Positions 51,429 to 58,154 of a stretch of 58,154 nucleotides of DNA are shown one piece after another. The first letter of the stretch is position 1, and each line of letters starts with the position of its first letter. The notes under the pieces were generated by a model. The model was given only the letters and a program-made list of their open reading frames with translations, ran no database searches and was not told the origin of the DNA. The stretch covers positions 1-58,154 of the forward strand of contig NZ_JAODNI010000165.1 of the NCBI RefSeq assembly GCF_025465255.1. Reading direction: 5' to 3'. A program made the position numbers and the translations under genes. This DNA comes from Pseudonocardia sp. (lineage in GTDB: Bacteria > Actinomycetota > Actinomycetes > Mycobacteriales > Pseudonocardiaceae).

Positions 51429-52640
51429 ATGAGCAGCAGCACTCGCGGAGCAGACGGGAGCGACGGCAGGTGCGTGCTGGTGACGCTGGCCCGGCGGCCA
51501 GTTCCTCATGACGCTCGACAGCTCGGTCATGAACGTCGCGATCGCCACCGTGGCCGCCGACGTCGGCACGACGATCACGGGCATCCAGATGGCCATCACG
51601 CTCTACACCCTGGTGATGGCGATGCTCATGGTGGCCGGCGGCAAGATCGGCTCGATGATCGGCAGGCGACGCGCCTTCGCGATCGGGTGCGTCGTGTACG
51701 GGCTCGGCTCGCTCACGACGGCCCTGGCACCGAACCTGCCCGTACTGATCATCGGATGGTCGGTGCTCGAGGGGGTCGGCGCCGCTCTGATCCTGCCGGC
51801 GATCGTCGCCCTCGTCGGCGGGGAACTTCCCGCCGGCGGGCCGACCCCGGGCCTACGGCCTCGTCATGGGGGCGGGCGCGATCGCGGTCGCCGTCGGCCC
51901 CCTCATCGGCGGGATCGCGACGACGTACTTCTCGTGGCGCTGGGTGTTCGTCGGCGAGGTGCTCGTCGTCGTCGGCATCCTGGCCCTCGCCCGGCGCATG
52001 CGGGACACGCCGCCGGAGGCGAGGGTCCGGTTCGACGTCCTGGGTGCGGTGCTCGCGGCCGCCGGTCTCGGCGCGGCCGTCTTCGGGGTCCTGCGCTCGG
52101 CGGAGTGGGGCTGGGTGATGCCGAAGCCGGGCGCGTCGTCCCTGCTCGGACTGTCTCCGACGGTCTGGTTCGTCCTGGCCGGGTTGCTGGTGACCTGGGT
52201 GTTCCTCGAGCGGGAGTCCCGGTTGGAGGCGCGCGGCGGGGAGCCGCTGGTCAAGCCGTCGCTGTTCGGGAACCGGCAGATGACGGGCGGGCTGCTGATG
52301 TTCTTCGTGCTCTACCTCGTCCAGGCCGGCCTGTTCTTCACGATCCCGCTGTTCCTGTCGGTGGCGCTCGGGCTCAGCGCGCTGGAGACCGGTATCCGCA
52401 TCCTGCCGCTCTCGATCACGCTGCTGGCCGCGGCCGTCGGAATCCCGCGCTTCTTTCCTCAGGCCTCCCCCCGCCGGGTCGCGCGGCTCGGGTTGCTGGC
52501 GATGTTCGGCGGCGTGACGGTGCTCCTCGCGGCCGTCGATCCGACCGCCGACGCCCGGATCGTGACGGTCCCGCTGCTGCTCGCCGGGTTGGGGATCGGG
52601 GCCCTCGCCGGACTGTTCGTCGCCCGTCGGCTGCCCGACC
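51429..52640 (+). pseudogene. DHA2-type (EmrB/QacA) MFS transporter, frameshifted and 3'-truncated
   Basis: ATG at 51429 (GGAG upstream). After a frameshift near 51490 the frame reads MTLDSSVMNVAIATVAADVG, TTITGIQMAITLYTLVMAML and GGKIGSMIGRRRAFAIGCVV. After another near 51850 it reads MGAGAIAVAVGPLIGGIATT, SWRWVFVGEVLVVV, FDVLGAVLAAAGLGAAVFGV and later helices. The LDSSVMNVA start and the SWRW.F motif are those of 14-helix drug:H+ antiporters. After GIGALAGLFVARRL the last three or four helices are missing. Inactive, yet still preceded by the 17-bp palindrome. Confidence 0.75.
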
Positions 52641-52786
52641 ATGCGCAGTGCTCGGCCGCCGACGGTGCGCCGATCGCGACCGGCCCCCACCCGGACGGGC
52701 GAGGATTCCACCCGCGGCGGATGACACGGCCTCAGCGTCCTCGCCGTCACGTCGAGGCGTGGGGCCGGCGACGGCCGTTCCGCCGC

Positions 52787-52803
52787 TCATCCAGGGCAGG
52801 TGA
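52787..52803. promoter_or_regulatory. 17-bp palindrome, one-mismatch copy before the lipid-kinase gene
   Basis: TCATCCAGGGCAGGTGA deviates at one position (A for G at the start of the right arm). It ends 74 bp before ATG 52878, which supports that start over the GTG at 52800 lying inside the palindrome. Confidence 0.45.
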
Positions 52804-52877
52804 CGACACTGCCCGCCGGTTGCCGGATCGTGGTGCAGACGCAGAACTCCCTTCAGCAGGTGGTGGTCTCCGTGGGC

Positions 52878-54257
52878 ATGCAGGCGTTCCCGCCGTTCCG
52901 GTCGGAGGGGCAGCGGCCCGCGGCGCGCCGGCGCGCCGCGGCCGCCGTGAGTCTGCTCGCGGCGGTTGGAGCGCTCGCGCTCGTGGCCGCGGGACTCCTC
53001 AGCTCTCCCCTCCGGTTGCCACTCGCGCTGATCGCTCTGTGCATCGCTCTGATGGCCGCGTGGACTGCGCTCGTGCACCACGGCACGCGGCGCGTCCTGG
53101 CAGGGGTGGTCGCCGTCGTCGCGCTGGTCGGGCTGGTCGCCCTGCTCGATCTCCGCTCGATCGTGCGGATCTTCTTCGTGATCGTCCTGGTCCTGGTCTC
53201 GGCGGCGACCGCCCGGGTCGCGCTCGCCCACGACCTTGCGCCCGCCACCTTCGACAGCCGGAAGGTCGGCCCCACCCGGAGCGGGGTGCTCCTCATGAAC
53301 CCGTGGTCGGGCGGCGGCAAGGTCGACCGGTTCGACCTGGCGGCCGAAGCTCGACGCCGCGGCGTCACACCCGTCGTCCTGCGCCGTGGCGACGACCTGC
53401 GCGCGCTCGCCGAGCAGGCCGTCGACACCGGTGCCGACGTGATCGGCATGGCCGGAGGCGACGGGTCGCAGGCGCTGGTCGCGGACGTGGCCCGCCGTCA
53501 TGACGTGGCCTTCGTCTGCGTGCCGGCCGGAACCCGCAACCACTTCGCGCTCGACCTCGGGCTCGACCGGGCAGACGTGGTTGCGGCCCTCGACGCCTAC
53601 GGCGACGCGCTGGAGCGCCGGATCGACCTCGCGACGATCGGCGACCGGGTGTTCGTCAACAACGCCTCGATGGGGGTGTATGCCACCGTCGTGCAGTCCG
53701 AGGCGTACCGCGACGCGAAGCTCGCCACCACCGCCCAGCTCCTGCCCGACCTCCTCGGCCCGGCCGCGCCCCCGTTCGACCTGCGCTTCCATCGCCCGGG
53801 TGGGAACGGCGGCACCTCCGCCGACCTGGTGCTGGTCTCCAACGACGTCTACAGGCTGGAGAGCATGAGCGGATTCGGGACCCGTCCGCGTATTGACGAC
53901 GGGGTCCTCGGCGTCGTCACCGTCGCCGTCGACCGGGCCAGGGACCTGCCCGCCCTCGTCGCCGCCGAGGCCACCGGACGCATCCGGCGTTTCCCCGGCT
54001 ATCGCGAGTGGACGACGCCGGATTTCGTCGTGGACTCGGGGCAGTCGCTCGTCGATGTCGGTGTCGACGGCGAGGCCCTGCGGCTGGCGCCGCCCCTGCG
54101 ATTCCGTTCGCTACCCGGCGCGCTCCGCGTCCGCATTCCGGTCGACTCGCCCGGTACGTCGCAGCCCGCCTCGCGTCACGCGGGGCCCGGACGGACGGCC
54201 GCGGAGCTCGTCCGTGTCCTGGGCGGCCGTCCACCCTTGCTCACCCCTCGCGGATGA
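52878..54257 (+). CDS. Diacylglycerol-kinase-family lipid kinase with N-terminal membrane helices
   Basis: 459 codons from ATG 52878. Three or four hydrophobic segments at about 20-115 precede a DAGK catalytic domain: SGVLLMNPWSGGGKVDRFDL, nucleotide loop DVIGMAGGDGSQALVADVAR, VPAGTRNHFALDLGLDRADV, then RVFVNNASMGVYATVV. These are hallmarks of DgkB/sphingosine-kinase-like enzymes that phosphorylate diacylglycerol or related lipids with ATP. Membrane-anchored. A longer GTG start (52800) is possible. Its 3' end contains another copy of the 17-bp motif. Confidence 0.9.
   Translation: MQAFPPFRSEGQRPAARRRAAAAVSLLAAVGALALVAAGLLSSPLRLPLALIALCIALMAAWTALVHHGTRRVLAGVVAVVALVGLVALLDLRSIVRIFFVIVLVLVSAATARVALAHDLAPATFDSRKVGPTRSGVLLMNPWSGGGKVDRFDLAAEARRRGVTPVVLRRGDDLRALAEQAVDTGADVIGMAGGDGSQALVADVARRHDVAFVCVPAGTRNHFALDLGLDRADVVAALDAYGDALERRIDLATIGDRVFVNNASMGVYATVVQSEAYRDAKLATTAQLLPDLLGPAAPPFDLRFHRPGGNGGTSADLVLVSNDVYRLESMSGFGTRPRIDDGVLGVVTVAVDRARDLPALVAAEATGRIRRFPGYREWTTPDFVVDSGQSLVDVGVDGEALRLAPPLRFRSLPGALRVRIPVDSPGTSQPASRHAGPGRTAAELVRVLGGRPPLLTPRG
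54241..54257. promoter_or_regulatory. 17-bp palindrome overlapping the lipid-kinase stop codon
   Basis: TCACCCCTCGCGGATGA, exact match. The TGA of the gene is the last triplet of the motif. No intact rightward gene follows, so the site may have served a gene now lost, or it may be a chance match. Confidence 0.4.
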
Positions 54258-54477
54258 GGCAGGCGGGATCCGCATCGCTCAGGAGGCCCCAGATGTCGCC
54301 ACCACTGTTCATCCAGCCTCCGGTCTCCGGGATCCGCCGTCCCCACAGTAATGAGCGGCGATGGCTGAGGGCGTCCACGACAGGCGCCACCGCCGCCGGT
54401 CGGGCTGGTTCGGGATGGTCGTCGGGGCGTCGTCGCCGACGCGGAGCGCATGGTTGCGCTGGACGTGGCCGGATGGG

Positions 54478-54632
54478 GTTGGGGAGCTGCTGGGTCCTCG
54501 GCTTCTTCCGGTCCGGGGCCAGGAGACGTAGGCCGCGTCGCCGATCCGGATGAGCTCCTCCTTCTGCAGCCGCTCCAACAGCTCGAGAGCGCTCTCGGCG
54601 CCGCCCGCCGAGTCGAACTTCCACACCGTCAA
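54478..54632 (-). pseudogene. DUF1269 protein, N-terminal fragment
   Basis: The minus strand reads TVWKFDSAGGAESALELLER, LQKEELIRIGDAAYVSWP, then (shifted) DRKKPRTQQLPN. This is the start of the DUF1269 family (TVWKFDT..GA..AL..L..LQ...L...DAA.VSWP...KKP...Q). The membrane part does not follow. The likely start codon is TTG where ATG would be expected. Relic between the lipid kinase and the GAP-family gene. Confidence 0.6.
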
Positions 54633-54705
54633 AGTCCCCGTACCGAGCCTCCTCGTACGCGCCGGCAGTTGGTCGCGAACGGCCCGGCACGGGCGAGCCC
54701 GCTCC

Positions 54706-55377
54706 TCAGGCCGTGGGGACCGTCAGGTCGGCGACGCCGGAAACCGTGAGGTATCCGCCCAGGACGCCGAGGAACAGCACCGTGATCACCCGCCGGTGCC
54801 TGCGGGACCATCCGCCGAGCAGTTCGAGCAGCTCCTGCGGGAGCCCGGGCCTGCGGGCGTACAGCAGCAGCGCCACCAGCGGCAGGCTGAACCAGATCGC
54901 GACGTAGACGGCCACCTGCAGCACGCCGTCCGCCGGGTGGCCACCCGTACTGCCGGCGATCGCGTTGAGCGCGGCGAGATAGACCAGGCCGGGCAGGTGG
55001 GTGAGCACCCCCGCCACGGCGGCCCCCCGGGGCGTCAGGCTCGCCAGCCTGCGCTGCAGCCAGCCGGGCGAGTCCGGCGGGCGCTCCCGTCGCCGCGGCG
55101 CCCACCCCGCCCACACGGCACCCGCGTACCCCAGCGCCGCCCCGCCGAGGACGAGATCGAGGATCGGCCTGGCCACGGACGACGACGTCGCCGAGACCAG
55201 CCCGGCCAGCAGCAGGACGACCAGCGTCCCGACGGCCAGGGTGAACGCGACCCCGGCCGTGACGTAGGCGAGCAGCAACCGTTGCGGGCCGCGGGTCGCG
55301 AGGATCGCGAACAACGCGGCGAGGGTCGTCGGCCGGACCACGGTGGACAGGGCGAGCAGAAGCGCCTCGTTACTCAC
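54706..55377 (-). CDS. GAP-family (Sap/sulfolipid-addressing-like) membrane protein
   Basis: 223 codons, GTG at 55377, 22 bp after the AI-2E transporter stop. Six hydrophobic segments (LLLALSTVVRPTTLAALFAI, LLAYVTAGVAFTLAVGTLVV, RPILDLVLGGAALGYAGAVW, AAVAGVLTHLPGLVYLAALN, VLQVAVYVAIWFSLPLVALL, RVITVLFLGVLGGYLTVSGV). The family includes mycobacterial GAP/Sap proteins implicated in exporting glycolipids. It is probably co-transcribed with the AI-2E-type gene upstream. The specific substrate is unknown. Confidence 0.8.
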   Translation of the reverse strand: MSNEALLLALSTVVRPTTLAALFAILATRGPQRLLLAYVTAGVAFTLAVGTLVVLLLAGLVSATSSSVARPILDLVLGGAALGYAGAVWAGWAPRRRERPPDSPGWLQRRLASLTPRGAAVAGVLTHLPGLVYLAALNAIAGSTGGHPADGVLQVAVYVAIWFSLPLVALLLYARRPGLPQELLELLGGWSRRHRRVITVLFLGVLGGYLTVSGVADLTVPTA

Positions 55378-55399
55378 GGCGGTGGGATCCGACCACGAG

Positions 55400-56677
55400 T
55401 CAGCCGCGCGGGATCGGGGGCGGGGCCACCCCGCCCCCCGCCGCCCCCGCGGGCCGGCCGGGGGTGGTGTGGGTGACCGGCTCCGGGGCGGGCGGCGGTT
55501 CGTCGGTGTGCGTGCGGCGCCGGCGTCGGGCTTGCTTGCGCTCCGCCTTCGCCGCCGCATCCGCCGCCGCGTCCTCCGGGTCCTTGGGCGTCGCGCGCAG
55601 CAACGCATCGGCCCACCGTGCCTTCGGGTCGATGTCGACGAGCAGCGCCTTGCACAGGAGGGTCAGCGGGATGGCCAGGATCGCGCCGAGCGGGCCCAGG
55701 AGCCAGGCCCAGAACACGAGCGCCAGGAACGTCACGGTGACCGAGAGTCCGACCGCGTCCCCGATGAACCGGGGCTGGATGATCGACTGCACGACGAAGT
55801 TGATCCCGCAGTAGACCAGCACGACGATCAGCGCGAGGGTGGGGCCGCCCTGGAGGAGCGCGAGCACTGCGGGCGGGATGACCCCGATGACGAACCCGAC
55901 GTTCGGGATGTAGTTGGTGATGAACGACAGCAGCCCCCAGGTGACCGCCAGCGGGACGCCCAGGATCGCGAGCGCGACGGAGTCGAGCACCGCGACGATC
56001 AGCCCGAATACGGTCGTGACCAGGAGGTACTGCCGGGTCCCCCAGGCGAACCGGCCCAGCGCCTCGGTGACGCGCGGCCGCTCGCGGGCGATGGAGGCGA
56101 GCCGGTCCCCCGCTCCCCCGGACTCGACGCTGAGGAAGAGCAACAGGGCCAGCAGGAACACGAGGGTGGACGCCAGGCCCGCCACGCCGGCGAGCAGCGA
56201 GCCCAGCAGGCCGGCGATCTTGCCCAGGTTCAGCGAGCCCTTGGCCTGCGCGAGCTGCTCCGGGCCGATACCCAGCTTCGCGAGGTTCGCGATCGCGGTG
56301 CTCAGCAGCGCGTCGGCCTTCGTCGCGTACTGCGGCAGCTCGGTGGCCAGCCGGGCGACCGAGACGATCAGGCCGATCGCGATCGCACCCAGGATCGCGT
56401 AGACGAGCAGGACCACCACCAGCGTCGTCGCCCAGCCGGGCCAGCCCCTGCGGCGGAGCCGGCCCTGCACCGGGGCCACGGCGATGACGATGATCAGGGC
56501 CATGAACGCCGGGCCGATCAGCCACGCCACCGCCCGGATCCCGGCGACGACGATCACCACCGAGGCCGCGCCGAGCAGCAGGATCAGGGCACGGGGGATG
56601 CCGCGGGTGGGCGGCGGCCCGGCCGCCGGCGGGCCGACGGCGGGGACGCTCGGATGGGCGGCAGCCGAAGTCGTCAC
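55400..56677 (-). CDS. AI-2E family transporter (PerM-like permease)
   Basis: 425 codons, GTG at 56677. Eight hydrophobic segments with the family pattern: PRALILLLGAASVVIVVAGI, LIGPAFMALIIVIAVAPVQG, then the long pre-helix 4 loop, WGLLSFITNYIPNVGFVIGV, IPPAVLALLQGGP, FVVQSIIQPRFIGDAVGLSV and LVFWAWLLGPLGAILAIPLT. A basic, Pro-rich tail follows. Members export small molecules or act as Na+/H+ antiporters; the name AI-2E does not prove AI-2 transport. An exact 17-bp palindrome lies 34 bp upstream. Confidence 0.93.
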   Translation of the reverse strand: MTTSAAAHPSVPAVGPPAAGPPPTRGIPRALILLLGAASVVIVVAGIRAVAWLIGPAFMALIIVIAVAPVQGRLRRRGWPGWATTLVVVLLVYAILGAIAIGLIVSVARLATELPQYATKADALLSTAIANLAKLGIGPEQLAQAKGSLNLGKIAGLLGSLLAGVAGLASTLVFLLALLLFLSVESGGAGDRLASIARERPRVTEALGRFAWGTRQYLLVTTVFGLIVAVLDSVALAILGVPLAVTWGLLSFITNYIPNVGFVIGVIPPAVLALLQGGPTLALIVVLVYCGINFVVQSIIQPRFIGDAVGLSVTVTFLALVFWAWLLGPLGAILAIPLTLLCKALLVDIDPKARWADALLRATPKDPEDAAADAAAKAERKQARRRRRTHTDEPPPAPEPVTHTTPGRPAGAAGGGVAPPPIPRG

Positions 56678-56711
56678 GGGGCGACGCTAGGACCGCGCCG
56701 CGAGCTTGGCC

Positions 56712-56728
56712 TCACCCGCGGCGGGCGA
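56712..56728. promoter_or_regulatory. 17-bp palindrome before the AI-2E family gene
   Basis: TCACCCGCGGCGGGCGA, exact match. It is placed in the 57-bp gap between the DUF3040 stop and the AI-2E start, 34 bp before the latter. Confidence 0.55.
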
Positions 56729-56734
56729 TCGGGC

Positions 56735-57049
56735 TCATCGTTCGGGCGGCTCGGAATGCGCGACCACCCAGGCCAGCGGCGGGACGGCCAGCAGGATCAC
56801 CGCACCGACCACCACCAGCGCGGGGACGGCCAGGACCAGCCCGGCGACGAACAGGACGACCGCGAGGCCCACCGTCCTCCGGGGCATCCTCCTCCACCGC
56901 TTCCGGCGACCGGACCCGCGGTCGCCGCGCAGCAGCAGGGCGAGATCCGGGTCGTCGTCGGTCAGGGCCGCCTCGATCGCGCGCAGGGTGCGCCGCTCCC
57001 GGCGGCTCATCGGCCCGGGATCCGGTGTAGGAGAGTCGTCGTCGCTCAC
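56735..57049 (-). CDS. DUF3040 small membrane protein 2
   Basis: 104 codons, GTG at 57049. The head MSRRERRTLRAIEAALTDDD, PDLALLLRG is the DUF3040 helix, followed by a basic stretch RRKRWRRMPRR and two hydrophobic helices (VGLAVVLFVAGLVLAVPALV, VGAVILLAVPPLAWVV). It parallels the gene at 10624. It lies 11 bp after the 29-codon ORF and upstream of the AI-2E gene, so they may form one leftward operon. Start codon uncertain (no ribosome site); translation may be coupled. Confidence 0.75.
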   Translation of the reverse strand: MSDDDSPTPDPGPMSRRERRTLRAIEAALTDDDPDLALLLRGDRGSGRRKRWRRMPRRTVGLAVVLFVAGLVLAVPALVVVGAVILLAVPPLAWVVAHSEPPER

Positions 57050-57060
57050 GGCGCGCCCGC

Positions 57061-57150
57061 TCAGCCGGCCGGCTCGGCGTCGCCCCGGACCACGGCCGTC
57101 GGCCCGTGGCCGAGGTTCCTCAGCGACGGCTCGGCCCGGCGATCGCTCAT
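57061..57150 (-). CDS. 29-codon ORF with strong ribosome binding site
   Basis: ATG at 57150 is preceded by GAGGAGG at ideal spacing; the frame encodes MSDRRAEPSLRNLGHGPTAV followed by VRGDAEPAG and ends at 57061. It is short, polar and of no known family. It stops 11 bp before the DUF3040 start, which itself lacks a ribosome site, so it may be a small protein or a leader that couples translation of DUF3040. An exact 17-bp palindrome lies 88 bp upstream. Confidence 0.45.
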   Translation of the reverse strand: MSDRRAEPSLRNLGHGPTAVVRGDAEPAG

Positions 57151-57238
57151 CCCAGGCCTCCTCGTGTAGTCCGTTGGGCACCCCCGTCGCCCGGGGGATG
57201 CGCCCGACGAGCGTCGCAGCGGCTGCGCCGAAGACGCA

Positions 57239-57255
57239 TCACCCCGCGGGGATGA
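57239..57255. promoter_or_regulatory. 17-bp palindrome between the divergent 57150 and 57447 genes (left copy)
   Basis: TCACCCCGCGGGGATGA, exact match, 88 bp upstream of the leftward ORF start at 57150. Confidence 0.6.
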
Positions 57256-57393
57256 CCCGAGGTGACGGAGCCGGACGGGCGGCGACGTGCGCGACGATGA
57301 CGGAGACGATCACCAACGGCATCATCAGTCTCGGAGATGAGGCACCGCCCGTGCCGGGTGGCCTCCGACGACGGGCGGTCACTCCGGCAGGGC

Positions 57394-57410
57394 TCACCCG
57401 CCTGGGATGA
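57394..57410. promoter_or_regulatory. 17-bp palindrome before the potassium-channel gene (right copy)
   Basis: TCACCCGCCTGGGATGA, exact match, 36 bp upstream of ATG 57447. With the left copy it gives each divergent transcript its own site. Confidence 0.6.
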
Positions 57411-57446
57411 GGACCCCGCGGCTCGGTTGGTGTGCGCTGGAGACCG

Positions 57447-58013
57447 ATGGCGACCACCGGGTACCGGGACCTCTCCCGATCGGCACGCAGGCGGCTCCTG
57501 GCCGCATCGCTGCTCCGCTCCGCCACGGTCATCACCGTTCTGCTGGTGGTCTACTTCCTGGCCCCGCTGGACCGTGCGCTCGACCTGGTCGCCTGGATCG
57601 AGTTCGGGATCGGGCTGCTCTCGTTCGCGCTGATCCTCGCCTGGCGGGTGCGGGCGGTCCTGCACTCCGACACGCCGCGCCTGAAGGCCGTCCAGACCGC
57701 CACCGTGGGCCTGCCACTGCTCCTCGTCGGCTTCGCCACGAGCTATGTGATCATCGCCGCCAACGTGCCGGACAGCTTCACCGAGGCGTTGAGCCGCACC
57801 GACGCCCTCTACTTCACGGTCACGGTGTTCACGACCGTCGGTTTCGGGGACATCGCCCCGCGCGGCGAGGTCGCCCGGGTCGTCACGACGATCCAGATGC
57901 TCACCGGTCTCGTCGTGGTCGGCGTGATCGCGAAGGTGCTGATCGGGGCGGTCCAGGTGGCCGAACGCCGCCGGGAGGACGCTCCCCCGCAGGACGGGCC
58001 GCCCGCGAGCTGA
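57447..58013 (+). CDS. Two-pore-helix-type potassium channel family protein
   Basis: 188 codons, ATG at 57447 after GGAG. Hydrophobic segments: SATVITVLLVVYFLAP, IEFGIGLLSFALILAWRV, LPLLLVGFATSYVIIAANV, pore helix DALYFTVTVF with selectivity filter TTVGFGD, and IQMLTGLVVVGVIAKVLIGA. The filter sequence TVGFGD is that of K+ channels. The polar tail RREDAPPQDGPPAS has no RCK domain. It would permit K+ flux across the membrane. Two 17-bp palindromes are in its upstream region. Confidence 0.93.
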   Translation: MATTGYRDLSRSARRRLLAASLLRSATVITVLLVVYFLAPLDRALDLVAWIEFGIGLLSFALILAWRVRAVLHSDTPRLKAVQTATVGLPLLLVGFATSYVIIAANVPDSFTEALSRTDALYFTVTVFTTVGFGDIAPRGEVARVVTTIQMLTGLVVVGVIAKVLIGAVQVAERRREDAPPQDGPPAS

Positions 58014-58043
58014 GCCGCAACATGCGCCCAGGAGCCCGGGGCG

Positions 58044-58154
58044 TCAGCCGCGCAGCTGCGCCATCAGGCGGCGCGTGCTGTCGCGCCGACCCCAGGCCAC
58101 CACCACGGCCAGAACACCGACGGACGCCGGGATCGCGACGAGCACGCCCCCACC
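58044..58154 (-). CDS. C-terminal end of a membrane protein, 5' part outside window
   Basis: The minus-strand frame is open to the window edge and reads GGVLVAIPASVGVLAVVVAW, GRRDSTRRLMAQLRG, then TGA at 58044-58046. One hydrophobic helix is followed by a basic cytosolic tail. Too short to name. Its stop is convergent with the K+ channel gene. Confidence 0.5.
   Translation of the reverse strand, partial: GGGVLVAIPASVGVLAVVVAWGRRDSTRRLMAQLRG

Noticed and set aside
52416..53792. 458-codon minus-strand frame
   Set aside because: Antisense shadow of the lipid kinase and MFS remnant; His/Arg-rich filler.
1..58154. tRNA, rRNA, or known riboswitch genes
   Set aside because: I saw no cloverleaf with a GTTCGA-type arm, no rRNA sequence and no recognisable riboswitch core on either strand; a dedicated covariance search was not possible.

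Overview
The window is about 70% G+C, with GTG/TTG starts, GTGA/ATGA gene overlaps, a ClpC1 C-terminus, an RppA-type polyketide synthase, DUF3040/DUF3455/SHOCT proteins and many large LuxR/SARP regulators. It therefore comes from an actinobacterium. Pseudonocardiales is my best guess (inference; no rRNA or tRNA marker is present).

Left part (1-28.4 kb): a scrap-rich accessory region. Intact islands are a DUF3455 lipoprotein, an rppA-AKR-NTF2 group, a COG4705 membrane protein, one intact IS1380-family transposase, a DUF3040/SARP/membrane-protein group, an alpha/beta-hydrolase lipoprotein, a LAL-type LuxR regulator, an HdeD-like protein, a three-subunit PaoABC/YagTSR-type molybdenum oxidoreductase operon and a secreted CAP protein. 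Between them lie fragments of PIN toxin, CoA-transferase, IS630, biotin carboxylase, P450, IS701, IS1380, IS5, SARP, IS256, AraC, peroxiredoxin, HelD, PPOX, GNAT and GyrB-like genes, most of them frameshifted or truncated.

Middle (28.4-39.2 kb): a leftward nine-gene, translationally coupled catabolic-type operon (MFS, MBL hydrolase, broken SDR, two beta-hydroxyacid dehydrogenases, cupin, two CMD proteins, GntR last). Two matching operator-like palindromes lie in its divergent promoter region, and the rightward arm has decayed. Next come a sodium:solute symporter and a dead integrase.

Right part (39.2-58.1 kb): three very large MalT-type LuxR ATPases with two families of small paralogous proteins (A: three members; B: a divergent pair), then small membrane or stress-type genes (DUF7144, SHOCT, DHA2 MFS, diacylglycerol kinase, DUF1269, GAP, AI-2E, DUF3040, a 29-codon ORF, K+ channel).

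The strongest unexplained signal is a 17-bp palindrome, TCRYCC-N5-GGRYGA. I find ten exact copies and two one-mismatch copies, nearly all 34-123 bp before start codons of these right-hand genes and of the HdeD-like gene at 19 kb. I read it as the operator of an undescribed stress or dormancy regulon, with the local LuxR proteins as candidate regulators (inference).
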